Source: Acidobacteriota bacterium (lineage in GTDB: Bacteria; Acidobacteriota; Terriglobia; Acidiferrales; UBA7541). Taken from it: a stretch of DNA of 64,000 nt. A program made the translations under genes and the position numbers. Of this stretch, positions 34,564 to 43,018 are shown in pieces. The stretch is from contig JABCZN010000001.1 of assembly GCA_013289665.1 (NCBI GenBank), positions 248,001 to 312,000 on the forward strand. The letters run 5' to 3'. The notes under the pieces were generated by a model. That model saw only the letters and a list, made by a program, of their open reading frames with translations, was not told the DNA's origin and searched no databases. Every line of letters starts with the position of its first letter. The first letter of the stretch is position 1.

Positions 34564-35373
34564 ATGCCCACAAATCCCGAACCCACCACCGCCCCAGAAA
34601 CCTACTGGAAATTTACCCCGGCCGATCTGTCCACCTACAAATCTCGAGGCTACCTGATCCAGCGCACCCTCTTTTCCCCCGACGAAATCGAAATCATGAA
34701 ACGCGAAGCCGAACGCGATCTCGCCGGCGCCAACATCCTCAACAAAGCCGACCGCGCCGGCAACCCCGTAAACCTCGCCATGTGGGATCGCCCGCAAGAC
34801 GACATCTACGGCATGTTCTCCCGCAACGAACGCATAGTAAAAAATGTGGAAGCGCTTCTTGGCGCCGAAGTCTATCTCTACAGCGCAAAAATGATCATGA
34901 AAAACGCCCGCGAAGGCGGCGCCTGGGAATGGCATCAGGACTACGGCTACTGGTACGACTACGGTTGCCTGGTCCCCAGCATGCTCAGTTGCCTGGTCGC
35001 CGTTGACCGCGCCACAAAGGAAAACGGCTGCCTCCAGATCCTCGCCGGCTCTCACGCCATGGGCCGCGTCAATCATGACCGCCTCAATGAACAGACCATG
35101 GCCAATCCGGAACACGTTGAAGCCGCCCGCGCCCGCTTCCCGCTCGTCTATCTCGAACTCGATCCCGGCGATGCCGTCTTCTTCGACTGCAATCTCCTCC
35201 ACCGCTCCGATGCCAACCGCTCTGATCATCGCCGCTGGAACTACATCGCTTCCTACAACACCGTAGCAAACCAACCCTACAAACGCGTCCGCGACTACGG
35301 CAACTACGAACCCCTCAATCAAGTCCCCGCCAACTCCATCCGCGCTTTCGCAGCCCAACACAATCTCCTGTAG
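34564..35373 (+). CDS. phytanoyl-CoA dioxygenase family protein
   Basis: A 269-residue Fe(II)/2-oxoglutarate oxygenase fold. Metal ligands His124 and Asp126 in EWHQDYGYW and His213 in NLLHRSDAN; Arg223 or Arg224 in DHRRWNY binds 2-oxoglutarate. The first helix region reads YKSRGYLIQRTLFSPDEIEIMKREAERDL. Family members hydroxylate small molecules and are often near sugar genes in Acidobacteriota. TAAACT is found 33 bases before the ATG. Confidence 0.87.
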   Translation: MPTNPEPTTAPETYWKFTPADLSTYKSRGYLIQRTLFSPDEIEIMKREAERDLAGANILNKADRAGNPVNLAMWDRPQDDIYGMFSRNERIVKNVEALLGAEVYLYSAKMIMKNAREGGAWEWHQDYGYWYDYGCLVPSMLSCLVAVDRATKENGCLQILAGSHAMGRVNHDRLNEQTMANPEHVEAARARFPLVYLELDPGDAVFFDCNLLHRSDANRSDHRRWNYIASYNTVANQPYKRVRDYGNYEPLNQVPANSIRAFAAQHNLL

Positions 35374-35425
35374 CGCCCACCTTCCACTTGCCCGCCAGAG
35401 GAGGGAGGTGGCCCCGCAACGCGTT

Positions 35426-35456
35426 GTAGGGGAGGGGCTCGCCCCTCCCTCTTGCC
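35426..35456. repeat. REP-like hairpin
   Basis: GTAGGGGAGGGGCTCG followed by CCCCTCCCTCTTGCC. The second near-identical copy of the element at 34428. Confidence 0.75.
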
Positions 35457-35518
35457 TTTCTTTTAGCTTGGTAGCGGCCGTTTTCTGAAGCGGGCACCTT
35501 CCCGCTTCGATCTCCAGT

Positions 35519-35595
35519 TACGCCCCCCAACAAACGAACTTGAGGGTGCCCCAACCTCCGTCCGCCACAGGCGAGAGGGTGGGCTCTTGCGATCG
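35519..35595. repeat. composite intergenic repeat, copy 2
   Basis: TACGCCCCCCAAC...CTTGAGGGTGCCCCA...GAGGGTGGG...CTTGCGATCG, partner of 10518-10590. Confidence 0.7.
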
Positions 35596-35751
35596 TCAGT
35601 TACAAACTTTCCTCTCTTCACTCTTCCGAGCGCTCTCTCTGTCCTCAGCGAACTCGGCGTTGAGTCTCCGCCGAGCGTCCCTCCTACACTTCTCCCCGGT
35701 AACCATGTTCTAATCTCCCCGGCCCAACTCGCCCCGGAAAGGATCCGAAGC

Positions 35752-36693
35752 ATGCCCGCAACCCGCCGCCGTGTAACCGTAATCGGCAGCTACATCGTAG
35801 CCCTGGTAATGGACATGGATCGCCTCCCCATTGAAGGCGAAACCGTGATCGGCCGCGACTTCCACACCACCTTCGGCGGCAAAGGCTCGAACGCCGCGGT
35901 CGCCGCCGCCCGCCTCGGCGCCGAAACCGTTTTTTTCGGCAAGGTGGGCCGCGACTCCTTCGCCGCCGATTTCATCACCATGCTCGACCGCGAAGGTGTC
36001 CACCGGGAAAAAGTTCTCTACTCGGCGAATCTCCCAACCGGCGTAGGCATCATCCTCTTCAACTCCATCGGCACCAATCTAATCGCCATCGATCCTGGCG
36101 CGAACACGCAACTCTCTCCCGCCGATCTCGAAGAGCACATTGAAACCATTCGCGAATCCTCCGTGATCGTCTCCCCCCTTGAAATTCCCCTCGCCACGGC
36201 CCTGGCTGGCGCTCGCCTAGCGAAACAACACGGTGTTAAAGCCATCCTAAATCCCGCGCCGGCCTGCGATTTCCGCACCACGGATCTCTCCTCTGTCTTC
36301 GCCCTCACCCCCAACGAAACCGAAGCCCGCACCTGCCTCGGCCTACCCGCCGCCGACCCCGCCCCCGACGAAGACTTAGCAGCTGCCCTCCTAGCCCTCG
36401 GCCCCGAACACGTCATGCTGACCCGCGGCGCCCAAGGCGTCCTCTGGGCCTCCAAAAACGGCCTGAGGAAAATCCCCGCCCTAAGAGTAAATCCCATTGA
36501 CACCGTCGGCGCGGGCGACGCGTTCAACGCAGGCCTAGCCGTAGGCCTAAGCGAAAACGAATCCGTCCCCCACTCCATCGCCCTCGGCATAACCGCCGCC
36601 TCTCTCTCCACCGAAAAGCGCGAAACCCTGGCCTCCTACCCGTTTCGCTCCGAAGTAAATCAACGCCTCTCTGAAACCCTCCGCTCGTTATAA
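35752..36693 (+). CDS. PfkB-family sugar kinase (ribokinase-like)
   Basis: 313 residues. N-terminal GSYIVALVMDMDRLPIEGETV and FGGKGSNAAVAAARLG bind the sugar. The C-terminal PfkB signature DTVGAGDAFNAGLAVG carries the catalytic Asp near residue 255. FALTPNETEA and VMLTRGAQGVL are also typical ribokinase stretches. The ATG at 35752 is chosen because the conserved body begins there. The frame is open to 35587, but that part is repeat-like. Confidence 0.9.
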   Translation: MPATRRRVTVIGSYIVALVMDMDRLPIEGETVIGRDFHTTFGGKGSNAAVAAARLGAETVFFGKVGRDSFAADFITMLDREGVHREKVLYSANLPTGVGIILFNSIGTNLIAIDPGANTQLSPADLEEHIETIRESSVIVSPLEIPLATALAGARLAKQHGVKAILNPAPACDFRTTDLSSVFALTPNETEARTCLGLPAADPAPDEDLAAALLALGPEHVMLTRGAQGVLWASKNGLRKIPALRVNPIDTVGAGDAFNAGLAVGLSENESVPHSIALGITAASLSTEKRETLASYPFRSEVNQRLSETLRSL

Positions 36694-36803
36694 CCTTGAT
36701 CCCGGCGCCAGATCGTCCTTGATTTGACTCGTGGTTACGTCTATAAGAGGGAATATCTTTCAGTCATTCTTGTTGTCTCAGATTGTGCTGCTTCGGGAGC
36801 CCG

Positions 36804-38147
36804 ATGAAGTTTCGATCATTCCTTTTCCGCTTTTTGTTTGTACTCACCTTTTGCACCGATCTGGCACGCGCGCAGCAGAATCCCCCCTCGCCCCAACCGA
36901 AAATTACCAAGGATGAACGCGAACGCGCGCGCGACATGTTCGCCGCCATCTCCACCGATGTGAAGAAGCACTACTATGACCCACATTTCCATGGGCTCGA
37001 CTGGGCCGCCGTCACTCACAGCACCCAACAAGCCATCGATGATTCCGCCACGTTCAATCGTGCGCTATCTGAAATCGCCGCGGGTCTCGATAAGCTCGAC
37101 GATTCCCACACCTTTTTCCTGCCTCCTGCCCGCCCGTATACCCATGATTTCGGCTGGCAACTCCGGATGGTCGGCGACCATTGTTACGTGCTTCAGGTTC
37201 GCCCGAATAGCGACGCGGAAACAAAAGGTATCAAACGGGGCGATGAAATTCTGACTCTGAATGGGTTCCAGCCTACCCGTCAATCACTCCACAAAATGAC
37301 CTACGTGTTTAACGTCCTGCGGCCCCAGCCCGGCCTGCATGTCCTCACCCGCTCACCCGAGAGGCAAACCCATCAGGCAGATGTCATGGCCGCGATGCGC
37401 GAGCGTAAGAAAGTGGTGAATCTGACGTTTGGCTCGAACAGCGACATCTGGGACATCGTCCGCGAAAGCGAACGGAATGAACACCTGGGCCGCGCGCGTA
37501 CCACGGACGTAGGGTCTGACGTAATGGTTTTGAAACTCCCGAGTTTTGAATTCTCTGAAGGTGAAGTCGCAGAGATGATGAATAAGGTGCGCAAGCACAG
37601 AGCTCTGGTCCTCGACCTGCGCGGCAACCCCGGCGGCATCGTGGACACCTTGAAAGCTTTTATCGGCGAAGTGCTCGATCATCCCGTGAAAATTGGCGAT
37701 CGCGTCACGCGCGACGGCTCAAAACCCCTGGAGGCGAAATCGCGGGGCCACAACGCATTCATGGGCAAGCTGGTGGTCCTGGTTGACAGTCAGTCCGCAT
37801 CGGCCGCCGAAATCTTTGCTCGTGTGATGCAACTCGAAAAGCGCGCAATTGTATTGGGAGACAAAACTTCGGGCGCCGTCATGGAGGCCAAACCCTACAG
37901 TTACAAATTGGGAATGGAGGTCGTAGTCTTCTACGGCGCGTCCATCACCGATGCCGACCTCCTCATGACCGACGGCAAGAGCCTCGAACATGTGGGCGTC
38001 ACCCCCGACGAAATCAGTCTTCCTACGGCTGCAGATTTGGCGGCGGGTCGGGACCCCGTATTGGCGCGGGCGGTCGAACTCTGCGGCTCCACGATCACTC
38101 CTGAAGCCGCAGGCGCCCAGTTTCCTTATGAATGGCCACCTCTCTAA
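36804..38147 (+). CDS. secreted S41-family (C-terminal processing-like) peptidase
   Basis: 447 residues. Signal peptide FRSFLFRFLFVLTFCTDLARAQ. A helical N-domain (TFNRALSEIAAGLDKLDDSHTFF), a PDZ-like domain (VLQVRPNSDAETKGIKRGDEILTLNGFQP), then the S41 core. The core has VLDLRGNPGGIVD, catalytic Ser in VLVDSQSASAAEIFA and catalytic Lys in VLGDKTSGAVME. GGGAG is seven bases before the ATG at 36804. It probably cleaves periplasmic proteins. Confidence 0.88.
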   Translation: MKFRSFLFRFLFVLTFCTDLARAQQNPPSPQPKITKDERERARDMFAAISTDVKKHYYDPHFHGLDWAAVTHSTQQAIDDSATFNRALSEIAAGLDKLDDSHTFFLPPARPYTHDFGWQLRMVGDHCYVLQVRPNSDAETKGIKRGDEILTLNGFQPTRQSLHKMTYVFNVLRPQPGLHVLTRSPERQTHQADVMAAMRERKKVVNLTFGSNSDIWDIVRESERNEHLGRARTTDVGSDVMVLKLPSFEFSEGEVAEMMNKVRKHRALVLDLRGNPGGIVDTLKAFIGEVLDHPVKIGDRVTRDGSKPLEAKSRGHNAFMGKLVVLVDSQSASAAEIFARVMQLEKRAIVLGDKTSGAVMEAKPYSYKLGMEVVVFYGASITDADLLMTDGKSLEHVGVTPDEISLPTAADLAAGRDPVLARAVELCGSTITPEAAGAQFPYEWPPL

Positions 38148-38387
38148 CAGCATGCGGTGGGATTCCCGGCGCACCCATTCGCGGTTCTGCACTTTGCCAA
38201 CGTGAATGAATCAGGTTGCGAATTAGGATCAACTAGAGGAGGATGGCCCGCCCGTACTGGTGCTTACCGCCTCCGGCAGATGTAGCGCCGCGCGCAACGC
38301 AGCTCCCAGGTCACGGCCTCCCCGAAATTCTGGACGCACTGCGTTGGTCGTTCATCAGACGGAGATTCTCCGGATGGAAAAAACTTC

Positions 38388-39395
38388 ATGACCCTCCCAC
38401 TCGGCCTCGCCATCGTCTTCTTCGCCGGGATTCTTCAAGGCACCTTCATCCTTCCCATGAACTACACCCGCGGATGGCAGTGGGAGCACAACTGGTTCGT
38501 CTTCTCCCTCCTCGGCATGTGGGTCCTCAACGCCGCCATCGGCTTCGCCACCATTCCAGTACTCCTCGCGATCTACGCCGCCACCCCGCACTCCACGCTG
38601 CTCCTCCTCAGCGCTCTCGGCCTCGGCTGGGGCGCCGGCGCCATTCTCTTCGGCCTCGGCATGGAGCGACTCGGCATGTCCCTCGGCTATCCCATCATCA
38701 TGGGACTCATCGCCGTCCTTGGCGGCCTCATCCCCTTCGTTCTCTTTCATCCCCAGGATCTGCCCTCGCGCCGCGGCCTCATCTATTTGTTCGGCACCCT
38801 GCTCGCCATCGGCGGCCTCATCCTCTGCTCCAGCGCCGCCTCGCGCCGCGACCGCGACTCTTCTGAATCGTTCTCGCCCACCGGCCTGTTCACGGGCTTG
38901 CTGATCGCCGTTTCCGCAGGCATCCTCTCCAGCCTCCCCAACCTCGGCATCTCCCTCAGCGCCACACTCACCGAAGCCGGCGCATCCTTCGGCATTCCTC
39001 CTGCCAGAGCAGGCAACGCCGTCTGGGTCCTTTTCTTCAGCATGGGTTTTCTGGTGAACGGCGCCTACTGCCTCTGGCAAATGCAACGCAAAACGCAACT
39101 CGCCGCGCTGTTCCGCCACGCCACTCCGCGCAACATCGGCCTCATCTTCTCCATGGCCGTCATGTGGATTGGCAGTTTCTACATCTACGGCATGGGCACC
39201 TCGCTCCTCGGCCCCACCGGCGCCATCCTCGCCTGGCCCCTCTTCATCTGCACTTCCATCCTCGTCGGCAATTTCTGGGGTATTCGCGCGGGCGAATGGA
39301 CCTCCAGCAGCCCGGCCGCCCGCCGCACATTGCGCGCAGGCATGGCCATCCTTCTTCTCTCCGTGATCGTAATCGCACTGGTAAATCTGGGGTAG
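38388..39395 (+). CDS. RhaT-like sugar/proton symporter
   Basis: A 335-residue, ten-helix membrane protein of the drug/metabolite transporter superfamily, closest in pattern to L-rhamnose-proton symporter RhaT. FFAGILQGTFILPMNYTRGWQWEHNWFVFS is the RhaT opening. AILFGLGMERLGMSLGYPIIMGL, NAVWVLFFSMGFLVNGAYC and YGMGTSLLGPTGAILAWPLF follow. The nearby kinase, oxygenase and reductase suggest a sugar uptake and use locus; the sugar is not certain. The 240 bases before it hold no other gene. Confidence 0.85.
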   Translation: MTLPLGLAIVFFAGILQGTFILPMNYTRGWQWEHNWFVFSLLGMWVLNAAIGFATIPVLLAIYAATPHSTLLLLSALGLGWGAGAILFGLGMERLGMSLGYPIIMGLIAVLGGLIPFVLFHPQDLPSRRGLIYLFGTLLAIGGLILCSSAASRRDRDSSESFSPTGLFTGLLIAVSAGILSSLPNLGISLSATLTEAGASFGIPPARAGNAVWVLFFSMGFLVNGAYCLWQMQRKTQLAALFRHATPRNIGLIFSMAVMWIGSFYIYGMGTSLLGPTGAILAWPLFICTSILVGNFWGIRAGEWTSSSPAARRTLRAGMAILLLSVIVIALVNLG

Positions 39396-39562
39396 GGAAC
39401 TGCCGCGTGCAAATTATCCCGAGGGAAAAAGCTGCTGGAGGCCCGGATGGCGCAATTCGCAACAAGCAATTCCCGCTCCTGGTAAGAACGCGGCAGAACT
39501 CGCGACGTGTGAATCCTGTTTCAAGTGCAGCCATACCTTCAGTCACAAAAGCGTAAAATTAC

Positions 39563-39578
39563 CTGTCCTAAGGGACAG
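39563..39578. promoter_or_regulatory. short-spaced dyad CTGTCC-TAAG-GGACAG
   Basis: A perfect inverted repeat of the same half-site (TGTCC/GGACA) as the nine dyads described below, but with N4 instead of N6 spacing. It lies 44 bases upstream of the dyad at 39608 and could be a second regulator site. The 39396-39717 gap has no gene. Confidence 0.4.
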
Positions 39579-39607
39579 TTCTCCAAAAGGATACTCGACA
39601 CCGCACC

Positions 39608-39650
39608 TGTACAATAACGAACAGACGGTTTCTTCTTGCGCCTCTAGCAT
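39608..39650 (+). promoter_or_regulatory. Crp-type dyad promoter of the diguanylate cyclase gene
   Basis: TGTAC-AATAAC-GAACA at 39608-39623, then -10 TAGCAT at 39645-39650. First base of the dyad to first base of the -10 is 37. Predicted start of transcription about 39657. Confidence 0.65.
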
Positions 39651-39717
39651 AGCTCCTGGGAATTCAGAGTACTGGCCGCCCTCGACGTATTGACTCGCGG
39701 CCCTGGGGAATCTGGAA

Positions 39718-41097
39718 ATGGCTTCAAAGCCACAACTGCTTGCGAGCGTGCCACAGGCTCGGGGGGAAACTGTGCGTCCGGAGAATTTCTCTTCTCACAG
39801 GCGTCGTCCCCTCCATGTCCTTTTCGTCCACCGCGATTCCGAGGCCATAAATTCCTGTCTACAGGAACTCGAGAAGGGTCAATTCACGGTTCAATCCGAT
39901 TTCGTTCTAAATCTGCCACAGTGTGTGGAACAGCTGCGCTCCCACTCCTATGAGATGGTCGTGGTCGAGTACCCCAGCCCGAACTTCAAGAGCGCACAGT
40001 CCCTGCAACTCTTTCGACAGAGTCTGCACGAGACCCCTCTCATCTGCCTCACCTCTGTCTCCAGACGGAGCTCCTTCACGGAACTGGCCGCCCAAGGCCC
40101 GTTCGAGTTTGTGGAACTGGAAAATATCGCCCAATTGTCCATGGCCGTTCGGCGAGCGCTGAATGAAAAGGCTCTTCGCGACGAGCTCGAAGAGGCCCGC
40201 AAAGCCCTGAAGCATTCCCAGGCGCTCTACCGCGCCCTGGTGGACAATCCCGCCTATGGCGTCTACCGGAGCAACATCGAAGGGAAGGTAGTGGAAGTGA
40301 ATCAGGCCCTGGTTGCCATGCTTGGCTATGACTCCACGGAACAGCTGCTGGTGGCCAATCAGGAGTCTGAGGTGATTCCCAATATCCATATCGGCGCCTA
40401 TTTCTCGGGACGTCCCGCGGAAACAAAACAGATGGAGCCAGTCGAAATCGATTGGACCCGCAAGGACGGCACGGTTTTGAAAGCCCGCTTAAGCGGCCAC
40501 GGCATCTTTGACGATAACGGAAATTTTGCCGGCCACGAAATCATCGCCATGGACGTCACCGGACAGCGTTCGCTCGAAGATCAACTGCGCCACCAGGCGT
40601 CCAGCGATTCGTTGACCGGCCTCGCCAATCATCGTCGCCTGTTCGAGGTGTTGCACGCGGAAGTCAGCCGGTCGAAGCGTACCGGCCGCGAATTCTCTCT
40701 GCTCTTGCTGGACCTGGACGGTTTGAAGGCCATCAATGATCGTTTCGGGCATTTGGCAGGAAACCAGGCGCTGTGCAGGTTGGCGAAGATCATGGCTGAT
40801 TGCTGCCGTTCGATAGACACGGCGGCGCGCCATGGCGGCGACGAGTTTGCCCTGGTCCTGCCCGAGACCGGCTGGGCGGCCGCCACATTGGTCGCCCTCC
40901 GCATTTGTGACTTCCTTGCCAAAGATGCCGAGGAGCCCGCACTCTCGGTAAGCGTTGGAGTAGCCTGTTTTCCGAAAGATGCCGGAACGATCGGCACCCT
41001 GCTCTACGCAGCGGACCGAGCCCTCTACGCAATGAAATCCACCCAACCAAAAGCCCTCCGGCCGGGTTACGCCGCTGCCGGCTCTTGCGGTGCTTAA
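39718..41097 (+). CDS. diguanylate cyclase with receiver-like, PAS and GGDEF domains
   Basis: 459 residues. A receiver-like N-domain (LHVLFVHRDSEAINSCLQEL...YEMVVVEYPSP, about 30-150) lacks the acidic pocket and the phospho-Asp, so it is probably a pseudo-receiver. PAS follows (about 165-285; LVDNPAYGVYRSNIEG). The GGDEF domain (about 295-450) has SDSLTGLANHRRLF, LLLDLDGLKAINDRFGHLAGNQ, and an intact HGGDEF. RSID five residues before it is the c-di-GMP inhibitory I-site. It should make c-di-GMP and feel product inhibition. It is the first gene with the TGTNC-N6-GNACA promoter. Confidence 0.92.
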   Translation: MASKPQLLASVPQARGETVRPENFSSHRRRPLHVLFVHRDSEAINSCLQELEKGQFTVQSDFVLNLPQCVEQLRSHSYEMVVVEYPSPNFKSAQSLQLFRQSLHETPLICLTSVSRRSSFTELAAQGPFEFVELENIAQLSMAVRRALNEKALRDELEEARKALKHSQALYRALVDNPAYGVYRSNIEGKVVEVNQALVAMLGYDSTEQLLVANQESEVIPNIHIGAYFSGRPAETKQMEPVEIDWTRKDGTVLKARLSGHGIFDDNGNFAGHEIIAMDVTGQRSLEDQLRHQASSDSLTGLANHRRLFEVLHAEVSRSKRTGREFSLLLLDLDGLKAINDRFGHLAGNQALCRLAKIMADCCRSIDTAARHGGDEFALVLPETGWAAATLVALRICDFLAKDAEEPALSVSVGVACFPKDAGTIGTLLYAADRALYAMKSTQPKALRPGYAAAGSCGA

Positions 41098-41146
41098 GCG
41101 CCACCGCTTGTCCTGACCACCAGCGAGCTCGAGCCGGGCTATCCCG

Positions 41147-41189
41147 TGTCCCTTTTCGTACATCGCTTCCCAACCCCTAACCCCATACT
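41147..41189 (+). promoter_or_regulatory. Crp-type dyad promoter
   Basis: TGTCC-CTTTTC-GTACA at 41147-41162; -10 CATACT at 41184-41189, same 37-base phase. Predicted start about 41196, 47 bases before the ATG at 41243. Confidence 0.55.
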
Positions 41190-41242
41190 CATCTTTGGCT
41201 CAAGATTCCGGGTAGGAATCCTTGCACCGGGAGGAACTTAAA

Positions 41243-41563
41243 ATGCGTAGTGGATACAGATATTTTTTTGGCTCAGTTTGTCTTACGGCTGCCCTGGCAG
41301 TGCCATCGGCGATGAGTTACGCGGCCCCGCCGCAGGACAACGGGCATCAAGACGAACACCGGCAGGACGATAAGGACCGCAACCGCGTCTATGACCGTGA
41401 TCACAAGGATTATCACAATTGGGATAACAACGAAGACCAACACTACCGCCAGTACCTCGTTGAGAGGCACCAGGAATACCATCCATTCCTCGAAGTCAAG
41501 GTGAAGGAGCAAAAGGCTTACTGGAATTGGCGTCACGCCCATCCGGATCACGACGGCCGCTAG
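41243..41563 (+). CDS. small periplasmic Asp/His-rich protein
   Basis: 106 residues with a signal peptide (RYFFGSVCLTAALAVPSAMSYA). The mature part is very polar and rich in Asp, His, Asn and Tyr (HQDEHRQDDKDRNRVYDRD, HKDYHNWDNNEDQHYRQYL), ending WNWRHAHPDHDGR. It looks like a periplasmic metal-binding or hydration-type stress protein, but the family is not known to me. GGGAGGA precedes the ATG. Confidence 0.75.
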   Translation: MRSGYRYFFGSVCLTAALAVPSAMSYAAPPQDNGHQDEHRQDDKDRNRVYDRDHKDYHNWDNNEDQHYRQYLVERHQEYHPFLEVKVKEQKAYWNWRHAHPDHDGR

Positions 41564-41577
41564 TCAGGCAGGCGGTT

Positions 41578-42261
41578 TCAGTCGTGCAACACCACGCTCA
41601 AAAGCGAGGTATTCACCTGCAGGCCGCCATTGTATTTGATGAAGCCCAACGTTCTGAACTTGTTCATGAAAAAGTTGACTCGCGAGCGCGTGGTGCCCAC
41701 CATCTCCGCCAGCGTCTCCTGCGATACCTGCGGGAGCACCCCGTGCGGCTGGTCCTCCTTGCCGTAACGGGCCAGCAAGAGCAGTGTGCGCGCCAGGCGC
41801 TTCTCGCTGGAGTTGAACAACTGGTCAATCAGGTCCTCTTCGATGCGAATGTTTCGCGCCAGCATGAACGCGATGAACTGGTCGGAGAGGGCATGCTGCT
41901 CGTGAAGAATCTTTAGCATTTCATTTTTCTCGATCACATGTACCGTGCTGGACGTAATCGCAGTCGCCGTCCCCATGCGAACGGACTGGCCCGCCAGGCA
42001 GCCTTCTCCAAAGAAGTCGCCCGGTCCCAGAATGGCCACGACCGCCTCTTTCCCGGCTCCGTTTACCACGGACAGCTTCACACCGCCGTCCTTCAAGTAC
42101 ATCACGTTCCTCGCGTCATCACCCTGGGAGTAGATGGTCTCCGCTTTTTTCAGCTGTTTTTCTTTTCTCCCCACACCGGTTGAGTCGAGAAAAGCCTGGG
42201 CATTAAATGCAATTTTTTTCTTCGGCGCACTCTTGAAATTTCTGTTGCTGGGTTTGGCCAT
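41578..42261 (-). CDS. Crp/Fnr-family transcription regulator (paralogue 1)
   Basis: 227 residues. A cyclic-nucleotide-binding-like barrel (IYSQGDDARNVMYLKDGGVKLSVV...GPGDFFGEGCLAGQSVRMGTATA) is followed by the dimer helix and a Crp winged helix (VSQETLAEMVGTTRSRVNFFMNKF). There are no N-terminal cysteines, so no FNR iron-sulfur cluster. The recognition helix has R-S-R-V-N-F where E. coli Crp has R-E-T-V-G-R, so its DNA target should differ. The ATG at 42261 overlaps the stop of a small upstream frame (TGATG). Converges with the gene at 41243. Confidence 0.92.
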   Translation of the reverse strand: MAKPSNRNFKSAPKKKIAFNAQAFLDSTGVGRKEKQLKKAETIYSQGDDARNVMYLKDGGVKLSVVNGAGKEAVVAILGPGDFFGEGCLAGQSVRMGTATAITSSTVHVIEKNEMLKILHEQHALSDQFIAFMLARNIRIEEDLIDQLFNSSEKRLARTLLLLARYGKEDQPHGVLPQVSQETLAEMVGTTRSRVNFFMNKFRTLGFIKYNGGLQVNTSLLSVVLHD

Positions 42262-42461
42262 CACTTGGATACCTCCACCCGTGAACATGTATGGGAACTT
42301 GCGCTCGATTGCTCTTGGGTCGCTGGGAGGCGTTTCTCCACCTTTTTCTTCCTGGGCACTGGATCACGCTCTCTGGTTATTTCCCGCGGGACGTGTCCTT
42401 CAACCATCTTCCTGACCGTCTCCAACGGAACTTGTTCGAAATATGTTCTTGCTCGTAGCAT
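42261..42461 (-). CDS. possible small protein coupled to Crp paralogue 1
   Basis: 66 residues from an ATG with GGGGGT eight bases upstream: MLRARTYFEQVPLETVRKMVEGHV then a Lys/Arg-rich tail (RKKKVEKR). Its stop TGA and the Crp ATG share one base (TGATG), a classical coupling arrangement. TYFEQVPLETVRKMV would make one amphipathic helix. It could also be a leader peptide or chance. An open extension to 42596 looks less likely. Confidence 0.35.
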   Translation of the reverse strand: MLRARTYFEQVPLETVRKMVEGHVPREITRERDPVPRKKKVEKRLPATQEQSSASSHTCSRVEVSK

Positions 42462-42674
42462 CGGAATTACCCCCGACCACTTGGACGCTAGCAGGCCGGA
42501 AGTGATACGGGTTAACTCTTTTGGAAACCGAGTTGTGGTGCTATTCGGGACCATCAGCGTCTGTTCGCTGCGGGAAGGGGTCGTGCCGCGACGCATTTGG
42601 GCGGTCGAGGGTTTTTACGCACCGCGGAGAGGGCGAGCATATGCGCTCTGAACTTCTCACTTGCAGGAAATGGT

Positions 42675-42702
42675 ACGGTAGCGTACGATAGCGTTACGGT
42701 AG
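42675..42702. promoter_or_regulatory. tandem iterons ACGGTAG/ACGATAG/ACGGTAG
   Basis: ACGGTAG at 42675, ACGATAG at 42685 and ACGGTAG at 42696, 10 and 11 bases apart, so on one helix face. Degenerate copies run on toward 42720. They sit 32-59 bases before the ATG at 42734. The pattern fits cooperative protein binding at the promoter of that gene. Confidence 0.5.
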
Positions 42703-42733
42703 TTTAGCGTGCGTTATCGTCAAGGAGGACTTT

Positions 42734-43018
42734 ATGGGGCGCATTCAGGCGAACACTGTGCCGATGCACTTCAAGACCATGGTGCAATCGGATGTGCCTA
42801 AAGGTCGTGAGGGCAAGCACAAACTGATTGTCAGCACTATCCTCAAGGACCTCGACAAGCTAGGCGCCGATTCGGCGCTCAAGGTGCCACTGGCCGAATT
42901 GGTGCAATCAAAAGAGAAAGTCCGTTCCGCCCTGAATCGGGCAACCCGGAAAGCTGGGCGCCGCGTGGCAACTGCCAGCGACGCCTCTTTCCTGTACGTG
43001 TGGAACGTCAGCGAGTAG
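42734..43018 (+). CDS. small basic protein of unknown function
   Basis: 94 residues: GRIQANTVPMHFKTMVQSD, GKHKLIVSTILKDLDKLGADSALKVPLAELVQSKEKVRSALNRATRKAGRRVATASDASFLYVWNV. The middle (LKVPLAEL...KVRSALNRATRKAGRRVATA) could be a helix-turn-helix-like pair ending in a strand, compatible with nucleic acid binding. AAGGAGGA seven bases before the ATG is a very strong ribosome site. Unusual tandem iterons lie upstream. The 315 bases after it (43019-43333) hold nothing recognisable. Confidence 0.7.
   Translation: MGRIQANTVPMHFKTMVQSDVPKGREGKHKLIVSTILKDLDKLGADSALKVPLAELVQSKEKVRSALNRATRKAGRRVATASDASFLYVWNVSE

Noticed and set aside
42421..42450. Further Crp dyad before Crp paralogue 1 (TGTTC-N6-TGTTC)
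   Set aside because: The half-sites are in direct, not inverted, order and no -10 box is at phase 37, so it does not meet the rule of the other nine.
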